From: Acetobacteraceae bacterium | GTDB lineage: Bacteria; Pseudomonadota; Alphaproteobacteria; Acetobacterales; Acetobacteraceae | DNA: 64,000 nt | Direction: 5' to 3' | NCBI GenBank assembly: GCA_947455205.1 | Contig: CANGNF010000015.1 | Span: forward strand, 34,884-98,883 | Shown here: one piece after another, positions 25,413 to 33,938 of the stretch | Numbering within the stretch: position 1 is the stretch's first letter | How the letters are laid out: each line of letters starts with the position of its first letter | Notes under the pieces: generated by a model | What the model saw: the letters and a program-made list of their open reading frames with translations, nothing else | What the model was told of the DNA's origin: nothing | Database searches by the model: none | Translations under genes and position numbers: made by a program

Positions 25413-26993
25413 ATGAGCTTTCGCCGTCGGCCGTTGTTCCAGGCCCTGTTGGGCGCCCCTGCCCTGTTGGCCACCCCGGCGCGGGCGCAGGGCGCGCGAA
25501 AAGTCATCCGCAGCGTGCCGATCGGTGACCTGCGGGCCTTCGACCCGATCTGGACCACCACCTACCTGACGCGGAACCACGCCTACCTGGTGTGGGACAC
25601 GCTGTTTGCGCTGGACGCGCAGAACCGGCCGCAGCCGCAGATGGTGGAGCATTACCAGCGCAGCGCCGATGGGCTGACCTGGGACTTCACGCTGCGCGCG
25701 GGGCTGCTGTGGCATGACGGCCACCCGGTGACGCCGGCGGATTGCGTCGCCAGCATCCGCCGCTGGGGCCAGAAGGACGGCATGGGCCGGGCGCTGGCCG
25801 CGGTGACCGCGACCATTGAGGTGGTGGATACGCGCAGCTTCCGGCTGAAGCTGACGCGCCCGGTTGGCTTCGTGCTGGATGCGCTGGGCAAGATCGACAG
25901 CGTCGTGCCCTTCATGATGCCGGAGCGGCTGGCACAGACCAGCCCGAATACCTCGATCACCGAGGTGATCGGCTCCGGCCCCTTCGTCTTCCGGCGGGAG
26001 GAATGGGTGCCCGGCGTGAAGGTGGTCTACGACCGCTTCGACCGCTACGTGCCGCGCGCCGAGCCGCCGAGCCAGGCCGCCGGCGGCAAGGTGGTGAAGG
26101 TGGACCGGGTGGAGTCGCTGTACACGCCCGACGCCGCCACGCAGATGAGCGGGCTGCTGACCGGCGAGTTCGACATCCTGGAAAGCCCTTCCCCGGACCT
26201 GACGGAGCGGATGGCGCGCAGCCCGGACGTGAACGTGCTGTCCAACGACCCGCTGGGCTACCAGCTGTTCATCGCGCTGAACCAGACGGTGGCGCCGTTC
26301 GACAACATCAAGGCGCGCCAGGCGCTGCTGCACGGCATCCACCAGCCGGACTTCATGCAGGCGGTGGTGGGCACCAAGACGCCGTGGCGGGAATGCGCGG
26401 CGATGTTCGGCTGCTTCGGCGATGACGGCCCGCAATTCCAGCAGATGGGCTGGCCGGAGTACAACCCGGCGCGCGGCGCCCAGCTGCTGCGCGAGGCCGG
26501 CTACAAGGGCGAGCCGGTGCTGGTGATGGACCCGGCCGACAACACCGTGCTGCACCCGCCGGCGCTGGTGCTGGCGGATGCGATGAAGAAGATGGGCATC
26601 AATGTCGATCTTCAGGTGATGGACTGGTCGGCGCTGGTGCAGCGCCGGTCCAGCAAGGCGCCGCCGAGCCAGGGCGGCTGGAACGCCTTCATCACCAATG
26701 CGACGATCACCGGCATCAGCAACCCGCTGCTGAACACCTTTGCCAGAACCTGCGCGGATGCCTGGTTCGGCTGGGCCTGCGACGCGCGGATGGCGCCGCT
26801 GATGGAAGCCTGGACCTACGAGACCGACCTGGCGAAGCGCCAGGAGGTGCTGAAGCGGATCGAGCGGCTGCACATCGAGGCGGTGACGCTGGCGCCGCTG
26901 GGGCAGTACCGCAGCCTGATCGCGCATCGGAAGAGCCTGCGCGGGGTGATCCCGGGGCCGGCGCTGTTCTACTGGAACATGGAGAAGGCGTAG
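25413..26993 (+). CDS. ABC transporter substrate-binding protein, family 5 (DppA/OppA type)
   Basis: A 526-residue periplasmic binding protein. The leader MSFRRRPLFQALLGA...ARAQ is about 26 residues, followed by the SBP_bac_5 domain: TTYLTRNHAYLVWDTLF, WTFTLR-like WDFTLRAGLLWHDG near residue 94, and GSGPFVFRREEWVPG near 190. A Shine-Dalgarno AGGAGAG precedes the ATG by about 8 nt. Family members bind peptides, nickel, glutathione or opines. No cognate permease or ATPase is adjacent, so it must use a system encoded elsewhere. It probably forms an operon with the upstream amidohydrolase. Confidence 0.92.
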   Translation: MSFRRRPLFQALLGAPALLATPARAQGARKVIRSVPIGDLRAFDPIWTTTYLTRNHAYLVWDTLFALDAQNRPQPQMVEHYQRSADGLTWDFTLRAGLLWHDGHPVTPADCVASIRRWGQKDGMGRALAAVTATIEVVDTRSFRLKLTRPVGFVLDALGKIDSVVPFMMPERLAQTSPNTSITEVIGSGPFVFRREEWVPGVKVVYDRFDRYVPRAEPPSQAAGGKVVKVDRVESLYTPDAATQMSGLLTGEFDILESPSPDLTERMARSPDVNVLSNDPLGYQLFIALNQTVAPFDNIKARQALLHGIHQPDFMQAVVGTKTPWRECAAMFGCFGDDGPQFQQMGWPEYNPARGAQLLREAGYKGEPVLVMDPADNTVLHPPALVLADAMKKMGINVDLQVMDWSALVQRRSSKAPPSQGGWNAFITNATITGISNPLLNTFARTCADAWFGWACDARMAPLMEAWTYETDLAKRQEVLKRIERLHIEAVTLAPLGQYRSLIAHRKSLRGVIPGPALFYWNMEKA

Positions 26994-27048
26994 GGGCGCC
27001 CGGCCGCAAGGCCGGCGCGGTAAGGCGGGCGCCCCTCGGCGGGCGCCC
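26993..27048. terminator. GC-rich hairpin cluster between convergent genes
   Basis: GGGGCGCCC at 26993-27001 pairs with GGGCGCCCC at 27027-27035 and encloses the small hairpin CGGCC-GCAA-GGCCG (27001-27014 region). GGCGGGCGCCC is repeated at 27024-27034 and 27038-27048. With no T-run it is a weak intrinsic terminator, but its position between two convergent stops fits transcript-end function for both. Confidence 0.45.
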
Positions 27049-27422
27049 TACTCCACCATCATCGAGACATGGGCGGCGACGATGCGCCAGCCGTCGCCGG
27101 GGAAGCGCACCCAGGTCTGGCTCTGCCGGCCGCGCTTGCCGTTGCGCAGGAACTCCGTATTGGCCGTGGCGTGGTCGCGGCCATAGGTGGTGATGACGGT
27201 GTTCTGCAGCGTGCGCTGCAGGCCGGCGGCGGGGCGCGCAGCGCGGAAGGCGCCGATCTGGTCCCAGCCGTACAGGTTCTCGCCGGGGCCATAGCGCAGG
27301 GTGCGGGGGTCGCGCCGGAACAGGGTCTGCAGGCGGTCCACGTCGTTGGTCATCAGCGCGTTTTCGTAGTCGGCGAACATGGCCTGCATCTCGGCGACCA
27401 CTTCAGGGATATCGACGTCCAT
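27048..27422 (-). CDS. AtzH/HpxZ-like protein (DUF3225, SnoaL-like fold)
   Basis: A 124-residue protein of the AtzH/HpxZ family (MQAMFADYENALMTNDVDRLQTLF, then YGPGENLYGWDQIGAFR, and a C-terminal RIVAAHVSMM). The fold is the cystatin-like NTF2/SnoaL cone. AtzH is known from the cyanuric acid catabolic genes of Pseudomonas ADP, where it acts on a carboxyurea intermediate next to AtzF; HpxZ accompanies oxalurate use in Klebsiella. Its ATG overlaps the stop of the allophanate hydrolase by 1 nt (TAATG). It is the last gene of a five-gene operon. Confidence 0.85.
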   Translation of the reverse strand: MDVDIPEVVAEMQAMFADYENALMTNDVDRLQTLFRRDPRTLRYGPGENLYGWDQIGAFRAARPAAGLQRTLQNTVITTYGRDHATANTEFLRNGKRGRQSQTWVRFPGDGWRIVAAHVSMMVE

Positions 27423-29101
27423 TACTTGCTCTCTCGGCGGATCAGGTGGTCCCGCCAGCCGGTGCTGGGGGCAATGTCGGCGGCGCCTTCTACACCGATG
27501 GCCTCGCAGAGGAAGCCGAGCGGGGTGCTGCCATCCTGCAGCGTGACACGGCCGAAGCCGAGCGGCGGCGGGATTTCCGCGAGGAAAGGCCCGACGCTGC
27601 TGGCGGGCAGCGCCCAGATTTCGCCGGCCAGGGACATGCCGCCCTGGGGCACGCGCACCAGGCCGGGGCGGGGGCCGAGGTCGTACATGCGGTAGGTCGG
27701 CGCGGTGCGGGCCTGGGCGATGAAGCGGCCGTGGTGGCGCAGCATCTGCGGGTTCAGCGGCAAGCCCGCCATGTGGGCGCCGATGGCGAAGAGCGGCAGT
27801 TCGTCGGCGGCCAGCGCGGGCGGGGTGCAGGGCTCGTTGATGAGCGCCGCGCCGAGGCCGGCGAGGCGCGCTTCGCTGAAGGCGGGGCCGACCAGGGTGA
27901 GGCCGGCGGGCACGCCATCGCCGCGGAAGCCGGCGGGGATGGCCAGCGCCGCCAGGTCGCAGATGTTGACGAAGTTGGTGTAGGTGCCCAGGCGCGAATT
28001 GGCCGCGACCGGCTCGGCTTCCAGCATCGCCAGCGTCGGGATGCCCGGCGCCGTGGGCAGCAGCAACGCGTCGGCCCCCGCGAAGATGGCGCGGGCGTAG
28101 CGGCGGGCCTCGGCGGCGGCGTGCAGGTCGTCCCAGGCATCCACCGTCTGCTTGCCGAAGCCGGCGTTGAGGATGCCGCGCGTCACCGGGTGAACCTGGT
28201 CCGGCGCGGATTCCAGGATGCCGCGCAGCGCGGCGGTGCGTTCCGCCACCCAGGCGCCGTCGTACAGGCGTTGGGCGATGGCGAGCAGCGGGGCGATGTC
28301 CACGCGCTGGACGGTGCCGGCCTTGGCCAGCATGGCTTCGTACAGCGCCTGGTCATCCGGCGTGTCGAAGACCAGTTGGTGCGGCAGCGGCGCGGCCAGG
28401 CGCCAGTGCGGCTGCGGTGCGGGCGTGGCGCGCCAGGTGGCGGGGGCGGCACGGCTGTAGCGGTCGGTCGGCTCCACGCCGGCGATGACGTTCAGCACCG
28501 CGCTGGCTTCCGCGATGCTGCGGGCAAACACGGAAACGCAGTCCAGGCTGCGGCAGGCGGGGACCACGCCCTTGGTCGGCACCAGGCCCAGGCTGGGCTT
28601 CAGCCCCACGATGTTGTTGGCGGCGGCGGGGATGCGGCCACTGCCCGCCGTATCCGTGCCCAACGAGAAGGCGGCGATGCCGGCGGCCACCGCCGTGGCG
28701 CTGCCGGAGGAGGAGCCGCCGGGGATCAACCTGGGGTTCAGCGCATTGCGCGGAATGCCGTAGGGGCTGCGCACACCGACCAGGCCGGTGGCGAATTGGT
28801 CCAGGTTGACCTTGCCCAGCAGGATGGCGCCGGCATCCAGCAGTCGCTGCACCACGGGGGCGGTTTCGGTGGGGGTGTAGGCGAAGGCCGGGCACGCCGC
28901 CGTGGTGGGCAGGCCCGCCACGTCGATGTTGTCCTTGACCACGAAGGGCTGGCCGAACAGCGGGCGGCCCTGCGCGCCCTCGGCCGCCAGCGCGGCGGCG
29001 CGGGCGCGCACCGCGGCCGGCGGGATGCGGGTGATGAACAGGGCCGGGTCGGCCCAGGCCTCGATGCGGGCCAGTGCGGCTTCGGCAGCGGCAACCGGCA
29101 T
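27422..29101 (-). CDS. atzF: Allophanate hydrolase
   Basis: A 559-residue amidase-signature enzyme that hydrolyses allophanate (urea-1-carboxylate) to ammonia and carbon dioxide. The Ser-cis-Ser-Lys triad is visible: K56 in VVKDNIDVAG, the GGSSSG loop at 128-133, and nucleophile S154 in DTAGSGR. The sequence DNIDVAGLPTTAACPAFAY is characteristic of allophanate hydrolases rather than general amidases. The C-terminal region from about residue 435 (AHMAGLPLNPQMLRHHG...) is the separate allophanate hydrolase C-domain. No urea carboxylase is nearby, so allophanate must come from another route. Confidence 0.93.
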   Translation of the reverse strand: MPVAAAEAALARIEAWADPALFITRIPPAAVRARAAALAAEGAQGRPLFGQPFVVKDNIDVAGLPTTAACPAFAYTPTETAPVVQRLLDAGAILLGKVNLDQFATGLVGVRSPYGIPRNALNPRLIPGGSSSGSATAVAAGIAAFSLGTDTAGSGRIPAAANNIVGLKPSLGLVPTKGVVPACRSLDCVSVFARSIAEASAVLNVIAGVEPTDRYSRAAPATWRATPAPQPHWRLAAPLPHQLVFDTPDDQALYEAMLAKAGTVQRVDIAPLLAIAQRLYDGAWVAERTAALRGILESAPDQVHPVTRGILNAGFGKQTVDAWDDLHAAAEARRYARAIFAGADALLLPTAPGIPTLAMLEAEPVAANSRLGTYTNFVNICDLAALAIPAGFRGDGVPAGLTLVGPAFSEARLAGLGAALINEPCTPPALAADELPLFAIGAHMAGLPLNPQMLRHHGRFIAQARTAPTYRMYDLGPRPGLVRVPQGGMSLAGEIWALPASSVGPFLAEIPPPLGFGRVTLQDGSTPLGFLCEAIGVEGAADIAPSTGWRDHLIRRESK

Positions 29102-29856
29102 CAGTGATGGCCTGCCAGCAGGCCGGAAAGGCGACGGCGCAACTCGTTGAACTCTGGGCTGGTGGGGTCACGGGGGCGCGGGATGTCGATGCGTTCATCG
29201 GCCACGATGCGGCCGGGACCAGGCGACATGACCACGACGCGGTCGGCCAGGACGATGGCTTCCTCAATGGCGTGGGTGACGAAGAGCACGGTGAGCTTCT
29301 GCGCTTCCCAGATCTCCAGCAGCTCCGCCTGCAGGCGCTCCCGCGTCATCGCGTCCAGCGCGCCGAAGGGTTCGTCCATCAGCACCACCTCGGCTTCATT
29401 GGCCAGCACGCGGGCGATGGCGACGCGCTGCTTCATGCCGCCGGAGAGCTGGTGCGGGAAGGCATCGGCGAAGCGGGTCAGGCCGACCATCTCCACGAAG
29501 CGGCGCGCCGTTTCCTTTACTTCCTTGGCCGGGCGGCCACGGGCGGCGGGGCCGAAGCCGATGTTCTTCGTCACCGTCAGCCAGGGAAACAGGCCGTAGT
29601 CCTGGAACACCATGCCACGGTCGGGGCCTGGGCCCTGCACCGGCTTGGTCCACATCAGCAGCTCGCCCTCGCTGGCGGTCTCGAAGCCCGCGACCATGCG
29701 GAGCAGCGTGGACTTGCCGCAGCCGGACGGGCCGATCAGGCAGACGAACTCGCCCTTCTGGATCGTCAGGTTGGCATTGGCCAGGGCGGTGACGGTCTCG
29801 TTGTTGAAGGCGAAGCGCTTGGTGACGTTCTTCACGTCCAGGATGGGCTCAACCAT
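29101..29856 (-). CDS. ABC transporter ATP-binding protein (nitrate/sulfonate/taurine family)
   Basis: A 251-residue ATPase. Walker A GPSGCGKST is at residues 42-50; the signature LSGGMKQRVAIARVL and Walker B VVLMDEPFGALD follow, with the H-loop in FVTHAIEEA. It belongs to the SsuB/TauB/NrtD group that pairs with a single permease type. Its stop overlaps the allophanate hydrolase ATG (TGATG) and its start overlaps the permease by 8 nt, so importer and enzyme levels are coupled. It powers uptake of the compound whose nitrogen is released by AtzF/AtzH. Confidence 0.95.
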   Translation of the reverse strand: MVEPILDVKNVTKRFAFNNETVTALANANLTIQKGEFVCLIGPSGCGKSTLLRMVAGFETASEGELLMWTKPVQGPGPDRGMVFQDYGLFPWLTVTKNIGFGPAARGRPAKEVKETARRFVEMVGLTRFADAFPHQLSGGMKQRVAIARVLANEAEVVLMDEPFGALDAMTRERLQAELLEIWEAQKLTVLFVTHAIEEAIVLADRVVVMSPGPGRIVADERIDIPRPRDPTSPEFNELRRRLSGLLAGHH

Positions 29857-30637
29857 GTTGCGGGCTCCAGCGCAGCAGCCATTGGCCGAACAGCATGATG
29901 AGCTTGTCGGAGGCGAAGCCGAGCACGCCGATGACGGCCATGCCGCAGATGACGATGTCGGTGCGGGACAGCTGGCGGGCCTCCATGATGATGGCGCCCA
30001 GGCCGGTCTGCACGCCGGTCATCTCACCGACCACGATGACCACCCAGGACAGGCCGAGGCCGAGCCGCAACCCGGTGAAGATGGACGGCAGCGAGGCCGG
30101 CAGCACCACCTTGGCGAAGGTGGCCGAGGGCGAGACGCCGAGCATGGCCGCGGCCTCGAACAGCCGCGGCTCCACGCTGCGGACACCGAAGATGGTGTTG
30201 ATGAGGATGGGATAGAAGGCGCCGAGGAAGACCAGGAAGAAGGCCGAGCGCGGGCCGAGGCCGAAGACGATCATCGCCAGCGGCAACCAGGCGGTCACCG
30301 GCACCGGGCGCAGCAATTGCAGCGTCGGGTCCAGCATGGCGCGGATGATTTCCACCCGGCCGATCAGCATGCCCAAGGGCAGCGCCACCAGCGCCGCCAG
30401 GCCGAAGCCGCCATAGGCGCGGCTCATGCTGGCCAGGGCGTGGGTGCCGAGCGTCTCGGAGAAGGCATCGTCGTAGATGCCGCCGACCGCGAGGTCGCGC
30501 AGTTCCAGCCAGACCTCCCAGGGCGGCGGGATCAGGCTGTAGGCGCGGCCGCTGGTGGCGAAGTGCCAGGCCACCAGCGCCAGCAGCGGGAAGGCCGCGG
30601 CCAGCGCCGGGCCACGCCAGGCAGGCTGCTGCGTCAC
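29849..30637 (-). CDS. ABC transporter permease (nitrate/sulfonate/taurine family)
   Basis: A 262-residue inner-membrane permease with six hydrophobic segments and the cytoplasmic EAA loop EAAAMLGVSPSATFAKVVLPASLPS near residues 160-185. The start is taken as GTG at 30637, which overlaps the stop of the binding-protein gene as GTGA and gives the expected length; no ATG lies in a suitable position. A conserved SsuC/TauC-type C-terminus follows. It forms the membrane channel of the importer with the ATPase at 29101. Confidence 0.92.
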   Translation of the reverse strand: MTQQPAWRGPALAAAFPLLALVAWHFATSGRAYSLIPPPWEVWLELRDLAVGGIYDDAFSETLGTHALASMSRAYGGFGLAALVALPLGMLIGRVEIIRAMLDPTLQLLRPVPVTAWLPLAMIVFGLGPRSAFFLVFLGAFYPILINTIFGVRSVEPRLFEAAAMLGVSPSATFAKVVLPASLPSIFTGLRLGLGLSWVVIVVGEMTGVQTGLGAIIMEARQLSRTDIVICGMAVIGVLGFASDKLIMLFGQWLLRWSPQHG

Positions 30638-31575
30638 GCGTTCTTCGCCAGCTCGTCGGAGAAGCGGGTGTCGAAGAAGGTGGCGAAATCCGGCAGGGCG
30701 CGGATCTGCCGCAGCGCCAGCATGTGGTCGGCATAGGTGCGCGACTGCTGCAGCATGGTCGGCGTCATCTTCCAGTTCAGGTCCACGTTGGGCGCGCTGA
30801 TCTCCAGCGCCGCGCGCTGCTGGCCCAGCTTGGCGATGGCCATGTCGATCATCGCCGCGCGGTTGGCCATGGCGTATTCGCTGGCCTGGCGGTGGATGCC
30901 GAGCATGGTGCGGCACAGGTCGGGGCGCGTGGCCACCGTCTCATGATGGGCGCCGAACACCATGTTCAGCGCGCCCATCGGCGTGCTGTAGGGGTATTCC
31001 ACGATCTTGCCGATGCCGGACGCCACCGAGACGCCGGGGGCGGGTTCGGCGCCGACATAGGCGTCCACGTCGCCGCGGGCCAGGGCCAGGTGCATTTCGC
31101 TGAAGGAGACGCGGACCGAGGTGATGTCGCGGATCGACATGCCCTCCATCTTCATGCGCTCCAGGATGAAGACCTCCTGCGTCGAGCCGGGCCAGATGGC
31201 GACGCGCTTGCCGCGCAGGTCCTGCAGGGTGTTGATCGGGCCGTCCTTGCGGGCGACCACGGCCATGCCCTTGTCGCAGCAGCTGGCGATGATGGTCAGC
31301 GGCTCCCGCGCCGCGGCGCCGAGGATGCCCGCGGCGATGCCGAAGGCGCCGAAGTCGACGGACTTGGTGACCACGGCGGTCTTGCACTCGGCCGGGCTCT
31401 CGAACGGGATGATCTCGATGCGGAGGTTGGCCGGGGCGAACTTCTCATAGAAGTGCGGGGCGATGGAGTGGATGAGCTTCAGCGAGCCCATCTTGACGGT
31501 GGTGGCCTGGGCACGGGCATTGATGGCCGGCAGGGCCAGGCCGGCGGCGAGCAGGGTACGGCGAGCGATGGTCAT
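30634..31575 (-). CDS. ABC transporter substrate-binding protein (SsuA/NMT1-like)
   Basis: A 313-residue periplasmic receptor and first gene of the allophanate operon. Leader MTIARRTLLAAGLALPAINARAQ (about 23 residues, twin Arg), then KMGSLKLIHSIAPHFYEKF and the bilobed domain with VDFGAFGIAAGILGAA and GKRVAIWPGSTQEVF. GGGAGG lies about 9 nt before the ATG. The family binds sulfonates, nitrate, pyrimidines or ureides. With AtzF and AtzH behind it, a urea-derived ligand such as a ureide, biuret or a triazine-ring product is inferred. Confidence 0.92.
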   Translation of the reverse strand: MTIARRTLLAAGLALPAINARAQATTVKMGSLKLIHSIAPHFYEKFAPANLRIEIIPFESPAECKTAVVTKSVDFGAFGIAAGILGAAAREPLTIIASCCDKGMAVVARKDGPINTLQDLRGKRVAIWPGSTQEVFILERMKMEGMSIRDITSVRVSFSEMHLALARGDVDAYVGAEPAPGVSVASGIGKIVEYPYSTPMGALNMVFGAHHETVATRPDLCRTMLGIHRQASEYAMANRAAMIDMAIAKLGQQRAALEISAPNVDLNWKMTPTMLQQSRTYADHMLALRQIRALPDFATFFDTRFSDELAKNA

Positions 31576-31693
31576 GGCGGCGGTCCTCCCGGAGGGTTCG
31601 GGGCACCGCGATGCAATGAATGTGCCGATGAAACCGGAGCGAGCAGCGGCGTCGTTGGTGACGTTGCTGCCTATTTCGCGCGCATATCGCCTG

Positions 31694-32665
31694 CTATTCC
31701 AGCACCGCTCCCGCCGATTTGACCACATCCGCCCAGAACGGGATCTCCGTGCGGATATAGGCGTCGAACGCGGCGGGCGAGGCCGAGGGCGTGGCCTGCA
31801 ACCCCTCTCCGGCCAGCTTGGGGGCGATGCCGGGGCTGGCCAGCGTGGCGCTGATGGCGGCGAAGAGCCGGTCGCGCACCGGGGCGGCCAGGCCCTTCGG
31901 CGCCCACAGCCCCCACCAGCCGCCGATGTCCAGCGCCGGCAGCCCGGCCTCGGCGGCGCCGGGGATGCCGGGGATGACCGCCGAGGCAGCGGCCGTGGTC
32001 AGCGCGAGCGGGGTCAGCCGCCCGGCGCGGACCTGCGGCAGCACCACCGGCGGCGTGCCGATGATGATCTGCACGTCGCCGGCCAGCACCGCCTGCACCG
32101 AGGGCGCGCCGCCGCGGAACGGGATGTGGGTGAGCTGGATGTCTGCCACCTTGGACAGCCGGGCGCCGGCCAGGTGGGACGGCGTGCCGTTGCCGGGGGT
32201 GGAGTAGTTCCAGCGGCCGGGTTCGGCGCGGACGCGCTCGATGAGTTGGCGCAGGCTGGTGATGCCGCTGTTGGACGCCACCGCGATGATGGTCGGCAGG
32301 TCGGTCAGCTTGCTGATCGGGGTGAAGTCGGCGATGGGGTCGAAGGGCACGCGGCGGTACAGCGCCGGGTTGACCGCATGGCTGAAATTGCCGCCGACCA
32401 GCAGGGTATGGCCGTCGCCCTCGCTGTGGGCGACGTGTTCGGTGGCGATGTTGGAGCCGGCGCCGGGGCGGTTGTCCACGATGATGCTGGCGCCGAGTTC
32501 GCGGCCGAAGGGCTCCATCAGCGTGCGGCAGAGGAAGTCGCCGGAGCCGCCGGGCGGGAAGCCGACCACCAGGCGGATCGGGCGGGTCGGCGTCCATTCC
32601 GGCTGGGCGCGCGCCGCCAGCGGCGCTGCGAGCAGGCCGGCCAGCAGCGCGCGCCGGGCCGTCAT
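31694..32665 (-). CDS. Bug/TctC-family substrate-binding protein (6 of 13)
   Basis: A 323-residue receptor with leader MTARRALLAGLLAAPLAARAQ, then VGFPPGGSGDFLCR and VDNRPGAGSNIA (Asp replacing the usual Glu). Its ATG overlaps the stop of the flavin oxidoreductase gene by 4 nt (ATGA), a tight translational coupling that ties the ligand to that enzyme, for example an unsaturated carbonyl compound. The 118-nt space to the next binding protein at 31575 shows no terminator. Confidence 0.93.
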   Translation of the reverse strand: MTARRALLAGLLAAPLAARAQPEWTPTRPIRLVVGFPPGGSGDFLCRTLMEPFGRELGASIIVDNRPGAGSNIATEHVAHSEGDGHTLLVGGNFSHAVNPALYRRVPFDPIADFTPISKLTDLPTIIAVASNSGITSLRQLIERVRAEPGRWNYSTPGNGTPSHLAGARLSKVADIQLTHIPFRGGAPSVQAVLAGDVQIIIGTPPVVLPQVRAGRLTPLALTTAAASAVIPGIPGAAEAGLPALDIGGWWGLWAPKGLAAPVRDRLFAAISATLASPGIAPKLAGEGLQATPSASPAAFDAYIRTEIPFWADVVKSAGAVLE

Positions 32666-33831
32666 GCGTTGATGCCGGTCTGGTAGGTGCTGGGGACCAT
32701 GCCCTTCATCGCGCGGGCGCGCTTTTCCAGCCAGAACTTCTGCGCTTCCGGCATGGCCTCGAAGGCGGTCTCCACGCCCAGCTTGCGGGCGGCGTCGGTC
32801 GGCCAGTTGGGGTTGTAGAGAATCTCACGGCCCACCGCGATCAGGTCGGCCTGGCCGTTCTGCAGGATCGCCTCGGCCTGGTCGGCGTGGACGATCAGGC
32901 CGACCGCCATGGTCATGACGCCGCCTTCCTGCTTCAGCTTGGTGGCGTAGGGCACTTGGTAGCCATAGCCGGGGCGGGCCTGGTTGGTGGCGCTGCCGGT
33001 CAGGCCGCCCGAGGAGCAGTCGATGACATCGATGCCCTTGGGGCCGACGATCTTGGCCAGGCGGGTGCTTTCCTCGGGGCCCCAACCGGCGTCGTCCTCG
33101 ACCGAGAGGCGCAGGAAGAGCGGCTTGTCCTGCGGCCAGATGGCGCGGATGGCCTCCACGATCTCGATGCAGAAGCGCATGCGGTTGAGTTCGCTGCCGC
33201 CGTAGTCGTCGTTGCGGCGGTTGGCCTGGGGCGAGAGGAATTGGTGGATCAGGTAGCCGTGGGCGCCGTGGATTTCCAGCACGTCGAAGCCGGCGGCCAG
33301 CGCCCGCTTGGCGGCTTCGACCCAGTGCTGGATCACGCCGGGAATTTCGTCGCGCGACAGGGCGCGGGGCATCGGGTCTTCCGGCAGGGCCTGGATGGCG
33401 CTGGGGGCGACGAGTTCCCAGGCGGACCAGTCATCCACGCCGGAGGCTTCCTGCGTCAGCGGCGCGCCGCCCTCCCACGGGCGGAAGCGGCGGGCCTTGC
33501 GGCCGGAATGGCCGAGCTGGATGGCCGGCACGCTGCCATGCGCGCGGATGAAGTCGCTGATGCGCTTCATGCCCGGGATATGCGCGTCGTCCCACAGGCC
33601 GGTATCGCCCGCCGTGCCGCAGCCGCGGCGTTCCACCTTGGTGCTCTCGACCATGACCATGCCGGCGCCACCGGCGGCGAAGCGGCCGGCATTCATCAGG
33701 TGCCAGTCGGTGGTGAAGCCCTTTTCCGCGGCGTACTGGTGCATGGGGGCGACGACGATGCGGTTCTTCAGCGTCAGGCCACGCAGCGTGATGGGGGTGA
33801 ACAGCAGCGGCAGGGTTGTCGAGCCAGTCAT
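32662..33831 (-). CDS. NADH:flavin oxidoreductase, Old Yellow Enzyme family (YqjM-like)
   Basis: A 389-residue FMN enzyme with a TIM barrel. It opens LFTPITLRGLTLKNRIVVAPMHQY; the substrate-binding histidines are in VLEIHGAHGYLIHQFLSPQANRRNDDYGGS near residues 185-215, and VGREILYNP near 345 binds the FMN phosphate. Such enzymes reduce activated C=C bonds of enones, enoates or nitro compounds. The ATG at 33831 is chosen because the upstream extension lacks family similarity. It is divergent from the molybdenum enzyme (107 nt apart) and coupled to a Bug receptor downstream. Confidence 0.93.
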   Translation of the reverse strand: MTGSTTLPLLFTPITLRGLTLKNRIVVAPMHQYAAEKGFTTDWHLMNAGRFAAGGAGMVMVESTKVERRGCGTAGDTGLWDDAHIPGMKRISDFIRAHGSVPAIQLGHSGRKARRFRPWEGGAPLTQEASGVDDWSAWELVAPSAIQALPEDPMPRALSRDEIPGVIQHWVEAAKRALAAGFDVLEIHGAHGYLIHQFLSPQANRRNDDYGGSELNRMRFCIEIVEAIRAIWPQDKPLFLRLSVEDDAGWGPEESTRLAKIVGPKGIDVIDCSSGGLTGSATNQARPGYGYQVPYATKLKQEGGVMTMAVGLIVHADQAEAILQNGQADLIAVGREILYNPNWPTDAARKLGVETAFEAMPEAQKFWLEKRARAMKGMVPSTYQTGINA

Positions 33832-33938
33832 TGGGTCTTGTCCTTGGACGTTGCGGCGCATGTTAGCGCAGCGGGCGGTGCTGGCCAGGGGTGGCCGCAC
33901 TGAGGCAGGATGCGGGTTGGATAAGGGAGGCGTTGGGC

